Positions 23,588 to 28,673 of a DNA stretch of 28,673 nt are shown here, one piece after another (the first letter of the stretch is position 1; every line of letters starts with the position of its first letter). The DNA comes from CF-161 sp035263645. GTDB lineage: Bacteria > Chloroflexota > Dormibacteria > Dormibacterales > Dormibacteraceae. Location of the stretch: NCBI GenBank assembly GCA_035263645.1, contig DATFRD010000376.1:1-28673 (forward strand). The letters are read 5' to 3'. The notes below the pieces were generated by a model. That model saw only the letters and a list, made by a program, of their open reading frames with translations. It had not been told where the DNA came from and did not search any database. The position numbers were made by a program, and so were the translations under genes.

Positions 23588-25075
23588 TTGATCGACCCGG
23601 TGGCCGCGGCCCCCCGGCGGCGCTCCCGCTACCTGACCTTCGCGGTGTGCTCCGTGGCGCTCCTCATGAGCGCGATCGACTCCACGATCGTGGCGACGGC
23701 GCTGCGCACGCTCACCCGCGAGCTGCACACCTCGATCGCCTGGAGCAGCTGGGCGATCACGGCCTACCTGCTGGGCCAGACGGTCGCGATGCCGCTGACC
23801 GGGCGGCTCAGCGACGGCTGGGGCCGGCGGCGGGCCTTCCTCGCCTTCGTGGGCATCTTCACCGGCGCCTCGCTGGCGTCGGGCCTGGCCGGCAGCGTCT
23901 TCCTCCTGATCGGGTTCAGGTTCGTCCAGGCCCTCGGCGGAGGCGGCTTCATGCCATCTGCGTCGGGCGCCGTCGCCGACGTCTTCGGCAGGGACCGCGA
24001 ACGCGCCATCGGCCTGTTCTCCGGCGTCTTCCCGCTCGGCGCTGTCATCGGCCCGGCCCTGGGCGGCGTCATCGTGACCTACTGGTCCTGGCGGGTCATC
24101 TTCTTCATCAACGTGCCGGTCGGCATCGCGCTGCTGCTGCTCCTCAGGTGGCTTCTCCCCGCGACCCCGGCCAGGCGGCGAGGTCGGGTGGACCTGCCCG
24201 GCTCCACGCTGATGGCCGGGGCGCTTCTCAGCCTGATGCTGGGGCTGAGCCAGCTGGGCGACCGCGGGGCGAGCTCGCCGCTGCCCTGGCTGCTCCTGGC
24301 GCTTTCGGTGCCCCTGGGCGCCGGCTTCCTGGTCCGGCAGGAGCGCTCGCCCAACCCGATACTCCCGCCGGCGCTGCTCAAGCGCCCGGCGTTCGCGGTG
24401 GTCAACGGGCTCAACGTCGTGTACGGGGCGGCCGCGTTCGGCATCTTCTCGTTCGTGCCCCTGTTCGCCCAGACCGCGTACGGCGTCGGCCCCCTGCCGG
24501 CCGGCCTGCTGCTGACGGCCAGGGCCGCTGGCATGATCCTCATCGCCGTGGCCGCCTCCATGGCCCTGCGACGCACCGGCTACCGGCTGCCGATGGCGGT
24601 GGGCTACGCCGCCGTCGCCGCGGGCCTGATCGTGATGGCCGTCCCCTCTCCCGGCCCCGATCCCTTCTCCTGGCTAACGGCCGCGTCGGTCCTGTGCGGC
24701 ATCGGGGTGGGGATCGCCGGGCCCGCCTCCAACAACGCGGCGCTGCAGTTCCTGCCCGACCAGATCGCGGCGATCACCGGGCTTCGGGGCATGTTCCGTC
24801 AGGTAGGCGGCATCGTGGCGATATCGCTCGTGGCGCTCGCCATAGCCTCAGCGGCGGCGGCCCAGGAGGGGCAGGTCCTGCGGCGAGCGTTCCTGGTCGT
24901 GGCTGGGATGGCCGTGGCCGTGACCCCGGCCATCCTGAGGGTGCCGGAGAATCGGGGCCGAACCCGAGACTCAGCGGCTCCCCGGGGAGAGGCAGGCGGG
25001 GTCGCCGGGGTCGAGGCCGGGGCGGACGCGCCCGAGGGCGACCGCGACCGGGCCGGGAAGCCGGGTCGCGGATGA
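23588..25075 (+). CDS. MFS exporter, DHA2 (EmrB/QacA) family
   Basis: A 495-residue integral membrane protein with about 14 helices. Motif A is seen as GRLSDGWGRRRAF (near residues 72-84), and the TM1 motif D1 as SAIDSTIVATAL. TM5 contains the antiporter motif C region, FSGVFPLGAVIGPALGGVI. This family exports drugs, dyes or metabolites using the proton gradient. The last 40 residues are charged and Gly-rich with no membrane segment. TTG at 23588 is the longest sensible start; GTG at 23600 is an alternative and neither has a clear ribosome binding site. It is divergent from the LLM oxidoreductase gene and may export a related compound, but that is speculation. Confidence 0.92.
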   Translation: MIDPVAAAPRRRSRYLTFAVCSVALLMSAIDSTIVATALRTLTRELHTSIAWSSWAITAYLLGQTVAMPLTGRLSDGWGRRRAFLAFVGIFTGASLASGLAGSVFLLIGFRFVQALGGGGFMPSASGAVADVFGRDRERAIGLFSGVFPLGAVIGPALGGVIVTYWSWRVIFFINVPVGIALLLLLRWLLPATPARRRGRVDLPGSTLMAGALLSLMLGLSQLGDRGASSPLPWLLLALSVPLGAGFLVRQERSPNPILPPALLKRPAFAVVNGLNVVYGAAAFGIFSFVPLFAQTAYGVGPLPAGLLLTARAAGMILIAVAASMALRRTGYRLPMAVGYAAVAAGLIVMAVPSPGPDPFSWLTAASVLCGIGVGIAGPASNNAALQFLPDQIAAITGLRGMFRQVGGIVAISLVALAIASAAAAQEGQVLRRAFLVVAGMAVAVTPAILRVPENRGRTRDSAAPRGEAGGVAGVEAGADAPEGDRDRAGKPGRG

Positions 25076-25083
25076 GCTGGATC

Positions 25084-25404
25084 TCAGAGCTCGTCCCCGC
25101 CCCTGAGGCCGATCTCGATCAGGTGCCGCAGCGCCGCCGTCGGCAGTCCCTCGGGCGGGATCCGGGCCGGGGTCTCGGACTCTATCTTCAGCGTCCGGAG
25201 GCGGTCGTCGGTCACGTCGATGTTCTTGACGCGGGGGTTCGCGCGGAACTTGCCGGGGGTGGGCTCGACGAAATAGGGGACCTCGTCGCCCTCCGGGAGC
25301 TCGACGCCGACGGAGCGCACGAGGTGGCGCACCTGCTCTCGACGGCGGGCGGTCGTGGCCCTTCTCCGGTCTGCATAGTCATGGTTCATCGGCTCGGCTC
25401 CCAT
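25084..25404 (-). CDS. Hypothetical protein, about 106 residues
   Basis: No family recognised. The N-terminal half is basic and helical (YADRRRATTARRREQVRHLV). The second half is mixed, with VPYFVEPTPGKFRANPRV, NIDVTDDRLRTLKIE and a final helix LPTAALRHLIEIGLRG. Soluble, with no cysteines. Two ATGs are possible: 25404, or 25389 (MNHDYADRR), the latter with GGGAG about 8 nt upstream. It ends 8 bp from the convergent MFS gene. Composition and length look like a real gene. Confidence 0.6.
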   Translation of the reverse strand: MGAEPMNHDYADRRRATTARRREQVRHLVRSVGVELPEGDEVPYFVEPTPGKFRANPRVKNIDVTDDRLRTLKIESETPARIPPEGLPTAALRHLIEIGLRGGDEL

Positions 25405-25582
25405 GTCGACCCTGGCGAGTCGTCAGTACTGCATCGTCAGCACCCTGTCTGGATTCTGTGTGCCAAGGCTACCGAACCAGGCTGGACAGCCGGCAATCCG
25501 CCGCCGGCGCCCGGCCCTACGGGCCCAGCCCTAGACTGCGCATCACCCTCAAGAACAGCCTGTAGACAAGGAGGTCTGGAGC

Positions 25583-26341
25583 TTGGCCACTTCCCAGGGC
25601 GTCGCCATCGTGACGGGAGGAGGAACGGGCATCGGCAGGGCCGCGGCCCTGGCCCTGGCCCGCGAGGGGTACGCCGTGGTCGTCGCGGGCCGCCGCCGCG
25701 AGCCGCTCGAGGCGACGGCAGAGCAGGGTCGGGCGTCGGGCGCCAGGATGCTCGCCGTGCCCACCGACGTCGCCGAGCCCGCGTCCGTGCGCGCGCTCTT
25801 CGCCGCCGCGCACGAGACCTTCGGCCGCCTGGACCTGCTCTTCAACAATGCCGGCCTGGGGGCGCCGGCCGTCCCGCTCGAGGACCTCCCCTACGAACAG
25901 TGGAGGGTGGTGGTCGACACCAACCTGACCGGCGCCTTCCTGTGCACGCAGGAGGCCATCAGGCTCATGAAGGCCCAGGACCCGAGAGGTGGACGCATCA
26001 TCAACAACGGGTCCATCTCCGCGCACGCGCCCCGCCCCTACTCCGTCGCGTACACGGCGACGAAGCATGCGATCACCGGCCTGACCAGGTCGACCGCGCT
26101 GGACGGCCGCAGCTACGACATCGCGTGCGGCCAGATCGACATCGGCAACGCCGCGACCGAGATGACCGAGCGCATGGCGGCGGGGATCCTCCAGGCCAAC
26201 GGGAGCATCGCGGTCGAGCCCAGGATGGACGTTGAGCACGTGGCCAGGGCGGTGCTCTTCATGGCCGCCCTGCCGCTGGACGCGAACGTCCAGTTCCTCA
26301 CGGTGATGGCCACCAAGATGCCCTTCGTCGGCCGGGGCTGA
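25583..26341 (+). CDS. SDR family oxidoreductase
   Basis: A 252-residue classical short-chain dehydrogenase/reductase. The cofactor-binding motif TGGGTGIG is at 11-18, GRRR at 35-38 after the second strand suggests NADP preference, and NNAG is at 87-90. The catalytic tetrad is Asn113, Ser143, Tyr156 and Lys160 (YTATK). TTG at 25583 is preceded by AAGGAGGT at 7-8 nt, an almost perfect Shine-Dalgarno sequence that settles the start. A TAGACT box at about 25532 could be its -10. The segment after the active site reads IACGQIDIGNAATEM instead of the usual PGxVxTxM. Substrate unknown. It is convergent with the GerW-like gene. Confidence 0.93.
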   Translation: MATSQGVAIVTGGGTGIGRAAALALAREGYAVVVAGRRREPLEATAEQGRASGARMLAVPTDVAEPASVRALFAAAHETFGRLDLLFNNAGLGAPAVPLEDLPYEQWRVVVDTNLTGAFLCTQEAIRLMKAQDPRGGRIINNGSISAHAPRPYSVAYTATKHAITGLTRSTALDGRSYDIACGQIDIGNAATEMTERMAAGILQANGSIAVEPRMDVEHVARAVLFMAALPLDANVQFLTVMATKMPFVGRG

Positions 26342-26352
26342 TTGTTCGCGGC

Positions 26353-26453
26353 CCCCTCCCCTCGCGGGAGGGGTTTGGGGGAGGGGGATTGTTCGATCGG
26401 GTCCCCCCTCCCGGCCGCGACCGGCCACCTCCCCCGCGACGCGAGGGGGGAGG
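26353..26453. repeat. Pair of GC-rich hairpins between convergent genes
   Basis: CCCCTCCC-CTCGC-GGGAGGGG (26353-26373) is a perfect 8-bp stem. A second stem pairs CCTCCCCC (26428-26435) with GGGGGAGG (26446-26453) around GCGACGCGA. They lie between the SDR stop (26341) and the GerW-like stop (26486), like the similar region at 21724-21902. A part copy, GTCCCTCCCCC-TT-GGGGG, occurs at 26908-26924. Confidence 0.5.
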
Positions 26454-26485
26454 GACCTTCGGGGTCCGGCCGCGCGGGAGTGGCG

Positions 26486-26830
26486 TCAGCCCCGGCGCCG
26501 GCGCCGCCTCAGGACCGAGGCGAGCAGCACGAAGCCGATCGCCGCCAGCACCTGGCCGCCCAGCGCGACCCTGGTGACGTCCACCGCGGGCTGCCAGGTC
26601 ACCTTGTCGCCGCGGATCACGAAGACGCCGGCCGGCCTTGCCCGCATGCCCCAGCCGCCGCCCCAGCCCGCCGCCGGCTCGCCTGCCGCCCGGCCGCGGC
26701 CGCCGCCGCCCCCTCCCTGCAGATGCGCGACCGGCACGACGACGAGCCCGTTGCGCTCGATCGGGTCTCCGAACACGCGCCGCACGGTCATCGCGTCCCG
26801 CACCTGCGCCACGATCTCCTCAGGGGTCAT
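26486..26830 (-). CDS. GerW/YtfJ-family protein with C-terminal membrane helix
   Basis: A 114-residue protein. The YtfJ domain is recognisable: VRRVFGDPIERNGLVVVPVA (residues 17-36), a Gly-rich loop GGGGGGRGRAAG, GGGWGMRARPAGVFVI, then GDKVTWQPAVDVTRVALGGQ. In Bacillus this family is linked to spore germination, but members are widespread in non-sporulating actinobacteria, where the role is unknown. After the domain there is one membrane helix (VLAAIGFVLLASVL, about 94-107) and an Arg-rich tail, so the domain should face one side of the membrane with a tail anchor. ATG at 26830 with GGAGGTG at a good distance. Confidence 0.85.
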   Translation of the reverse strand: MTPEEIVAQVRDAMTVRRVFGDPIERNGLVVVPVAHLQGGGGGGRGRAAGEPAAGWGGGWGMRARPAGVFVIRGDKVTWQPAVDVTRVALGGQVLAAIGFVLLASVLRRRRRRG

Positions 26831-26962
26831 CGGTTCACCTCCATCTCGATCGTAGGAGCCGCGCCGCCGAGCCGCGGGCGGCAGAGGATCGGGCGCCGGC
26901 AGATGGGTCCCTCCCCCTTGGGGGCGGCGGCCCGCCGGGGCCGGTGGGGCTCCGGCCGGCCG

Positions 26963-26970
26963 TATAGACT
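26963..26970 (+). promoter_or_regulatory. Possible -10 box of the second SDR gene
   Basis: TATAGACT lies 39 bp before the ATG at 27009; TAGACT or TATAGA would serve as an actinobacterial -10. A similar TAGACT precedes the first SDR gene. No -35 is obvious. Confidence 0.3.
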
Positions 26971-27008
26971 CAGGGCCGCGCCGGCAGCGACGACTGGGGA
27001 GAGTGACG

Positions 27009-27770
27009 ATGGACGTTCGCGATCGGGTGGTGGTGGTCACCGGCGGGGGACGCGGGATCGGCGCCGCGCTGTGCCGGCGCTTCGCCGCCGAGGGCGCGAG
27101 CGTCGTCGTGGCCGACCTCGACGCCGTCTCCGCCGAGGCTGTCGCGGGCGAGGTGGGCGGCCTGGCGGTGCCCACCGACGTCACCAGCGAGGCGCAGGTC
27201 GGGGACCTGGTGGCCCGGACGCTGGAATCGCAGGGGCGGCTGGACGTCTACTGCTCCAACGCGGGGGTCGGCGTCGGCGGCGGACCGGAGGCGCCGGACG
27301 AGGCGTGGCAGCGCGGCTGGGAGGTGCACGTGATGGCGCACGTGTACGCGGCACGGGCGGTGCTGCCCCGGCTGCTGGAGCAGGGCGAGGGGTACTTCCT
27401 GGGCACCGTCTCCGCGGCCGGGCTGCTGAATCACATCGCGGCCGCCCCGTACGCCGTGACGAAGGCGGCCGGTCTGTCGTTCCTGGAGTGGCTCAGCATC
27501 GCCTACGGGGACCGGGGCATCCGCGTCTCGGCGCTGTGCCCGCAGGGGGTGCGGACGGCGATGCTGGGCATGGACCGTGAGCGCCCCTTCCTCGTCGAGG
27601 GCGCGCTCGAGCCGGCCCAGGTCGCCGACACCGTGGTGGACGCCATGCGGGCAGAGCAGTTCCTGATCCTGCCCCACCCGGAGGTCGCCGAGTACTTCGC
27701 AAGGAAGGCGTCGGACTACGACCGCTGGCTCCGCGGCATGCGCCGGCTCAGGCAGCGCGTCCTCGGTTGA
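27009..27770 (+). CDS. SDR family oxidoreductase with altered tetrad asparagine
   Basis: A 253-residue short-chain dehydrogenase/reductase. TGGGRGIG at 11-18, Asp36 in VVADLD after the second strand suggests NAD(H), SNAG at 83-86. Ser135, Tyr148 and Lys152 form the catalytic triad (YAVTK). The usual tetrad Asn in the helix reading V-N-x-x-G is replaced by His107 (WEVHVMAHVYAAR). The C-terminal part contains SALCPQGVRTAMLGM, which follows the family pattern. ATG at 27009 has GGGGAGA upstream; a GTG two codons earlier (27003) is less likely. It ends 12 bp from the convergent small membrane protein gene. Substrate unknown. Confidence 0.92.
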   Translation: MDVRDRVVVVTGGGRGIGAALCRRFAAEGASVVVADLDAVSAEAVAGEVGGLAVPTDVTSEAQVGDLVARTLESQGRLDVYCSNAGVGVGGGPEAPDEAWQRGWEVHVMAHVYAARAVLPRLLEQGEGYFLGTVSAAGLLNHIAAAPYAVTKAAGLSFLEWLSIAYGDRGIRVSALCPQGVRTAMLGMDRERPFLVEGALEPAQVADTVVDAMRAEQFLILPHPEVAEYFARKASDYDRWLRGMRRLRQRVLG

Positions 27771-27782
27771 GCGGGAGCGCGC

Positions 27783-27983
27783 TCAGCGGCGCACGAACAG
27801 CGACGCGAGGCCGACCATGAGGGCGCCCAGGCAGACCAGGAACGCCACCACCGCGAGCGTCAGGCTCGCGGTCGCCCCGGGGCCGCGCCCCGGCGCGCCG
27901 GCGCGATAGCGGTCCAGGCAGACCAGCCCGACGGAGAAGGCCACCACGGTGGCGGTGCCGGCCACCAGCGCGAGCAGCAGCAT
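27783..27983 (-). CDS. Small two-helix membrane protein downstream of a PiT transporter
   Basis: A 66-residue protein with two hydrophobic segments, LLLALVAGTATVVAFSVGLV and LTLAVVAFLVCLGALMVGLA, joined by a basic Gly-rich loop (RYRAGAPGRGPG). ATG at 27983 has GGAGGG about 10 nt upstream. The frame continues upstream across the stop of the transporter gene, so a non-ATG start a few codons earlier is possible. It begins 32 bp after the PiT gene on the same strand, and short membrane proteins of this kind are often found there; function unknown. Confidence 0.65.
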   Translation of the reverse strand: MLLLALVAGTATVVAFSVGLVCLDRYRAGAPGRGPGATASLTLAVVAFLVCLGALMVGLASLFVRR

Positions 27984-28015
27984 CCGGGCCAGGCCCTCCC
28001 AGTCGACCAGGGAGC

Positions 28016-28673
28016 TCAGGGCGAGGCTCCCGGCACAGCGTCCGGCGCGTTGACGTTGCGGGCAGTGACGGGGGCCCGCCGCGAGATGGCGTACAGCGCG
28101 CCGAAGATGACCGCGGCACCGGCCGTCGTCACGGTCACGCCGGGGAGTCCGCCCACGCCGTCGGCGACGGCGACGGCGACCCCGCCGCACGCCGCGCCGC
28201 ACGGGATGGTGAGCAGCCACGCGACCAGCATCCGCCCCACGACCCGCCAGCGCACCGGTGTGCGACGGCCGAGACCGACGCCGACGATGCTGCCGGAGGA
28301 CGCCTGCGTGGTCGATACCGCGTAGCCCATGCTGGCGGCGCCCAGGATGACCGCCGACGTCGTCGCCTCGGCCGCGAAGCCCTGAGCCGGGCCGAGGCTC
28401 GTGACGCGCCTGCCCAGGGTGCGGATGATCCGCCAGCCGCCGGTGTACGTGCCCACCGCGATGGCAGTGGCGCACAGAGCGACCACCCACCGCGGGGTGC
28501 CGGAGCGGGGAGTCAGGTCGTGGTTCACGATCAGCGCCAGCGTGATGATGCCCATCGTCTTCTGGGCGTCGTTCGTGCCGTGCGCGAGCGAGACCAGGGA
28601 CGAGGAGGCGATCTGCCCGACGCGGAAGCCCCGGCTGACCAGCTCGGGAGACGCCCGGGCCGTGATCCGCGCC
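28016..28673 (-). CDS. pit: PiT-family inorganic phosphate transporter, C-terminal part
   Basis: About 218 codons of the C-terminal half; the N-terminus is beyond the right edge. The family hallmark SLAHGTNDAQKTMGIITLAL is present (around 28601-28538), where the GTNDAQK duplicate motif forms the phosphate/cation site. Further membrane helices follow, together with the second-repeat pattern GFAAEATTSAVILGAASMG and STTQASSGSIVGVG. It imports phosphate (or metal-phosphate) with protons or sodium. Stop TGA at 28018-28016. No PhoU-like pit accessory gene is visible on this side; the small two-helix gene follows instead. Confidence 0.94.
   Translation of the reverse strand, partial: ARITARASPELVSRGFRVGQIASSSLVSLAHGTNDAQKTMGIITLALIVNHDLTPRSGTPRWVVALCATAIAVGTYTGGWRIIRTLGRRVTSLGPAQGFAAEATTSAVILGAASMGYAVSTTQASSGSIVGVGLGRRTPVRWRVVGRMLVAWLLTIPCGAACGGVAVAVADGVGGLPGVTVTTAGAAVIFGALYAISRRAPVTARNVNAPDAVPGASP

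Noticed and set aside
22144..26235. A 1363-codon open frame on plus covering several genes
   Set aside because: It crosses an LLM oxidoreductase, a CMD gene, an MFS gene and an SDR gene in wrong frames, and its composition is Arg/Gly/Pro/Ala noise.

Overview
This is a very GC-rich window (roughly 70% by eye) with frequent GTG and TTG starts. It carries a BTAD/AfsR-type regulator, an F420-type luciferase-like oxidoreductase, a GerW/YtfJ-like protein and a DHA2-type MFS exporter. Together these suggest a high-GC actinomycete-like bacterium (Actinomycetota, or a neighbouring uncultured soil lineage). I cannot place it further. No rRNA, tRNA, CRISPR array, phage module or intact insertion sequence was seen.

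Layout, left to right. (1) 1-2426, minus strand: a thiolase-superfamily protein that runs off the left edge and lacks the catalytic cysteine, preceded by a LarA-type nickel racemase with its active-site residues intact. (2) 2427-3184: a gene graveyard, with a short ORF, a remnant of the C-terminus of a MetE-like protein, and a 181-bp fold-back (MITE-like) element. The end of that element forms the stop codon of the next gene. (3) 3182-6504, minus: a large BTAD-ATPase-TPR regulator translationally coupled to a small cyclic-nucleotide-domain protein whose ligand cassette is degenerate. (4) 6649-9072, minus: O6-alkylguanine-DNA alkyltransferase, a histidine phosphatase (CobC-like), cobalamin synthase CobS, and a cupredoxin-fold lipoprotein without copper ligands. 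(5) 9295-10923, plus: a ThDP-dependent enzyme of unknown substrate. (6) 10936-12819: three small uncharacterised genes on minus and a secreted retropepsin-like lipoprotein on plus. (7) 12841-14649, minus: FtsH.

(8) 14907-20831, minus: a complete dipeptide/oligopeptide ABC operon in the order binding protein, two permeases, two ATPases. A good sigma-70-like promoter lies upstream and a hairpin overlaps the last stop codon. (9) 21109-25404: a plus-strand AhpD-like protein faces a minus-strand set of F420-type oxidoreductase, carboxymuconolactone-decarboxylase-like protein and an 80-residue orphan. A divergent MFS exporter and a small unknown gene follow. (10) 25583-27770: two SDR oxidoreductases on plus, separated by a minus-strand GerW-like protein. 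(11) 27783 to the right edge, minus: a PiT phosphate transporter (5' end outside the window) followed by a two-helix membrane protein.

Most genes look like chromosomal housekeeping or catabolic content: peptide uptake, membrane proteolysis, cobalamin assembly, DNA repair, phosphate uptake, and fatty-acid or aromatic-type redox chemistry. I did not find a clearly new defence or mobile system. The best second-look items are the fold-back element, the catalytically altered thiolase, the regulator/degenerate CNB-domain pair, the copper-less cupredoxin, the CxxC small protein, and the oxidoreductase/CMD/orphan operon.
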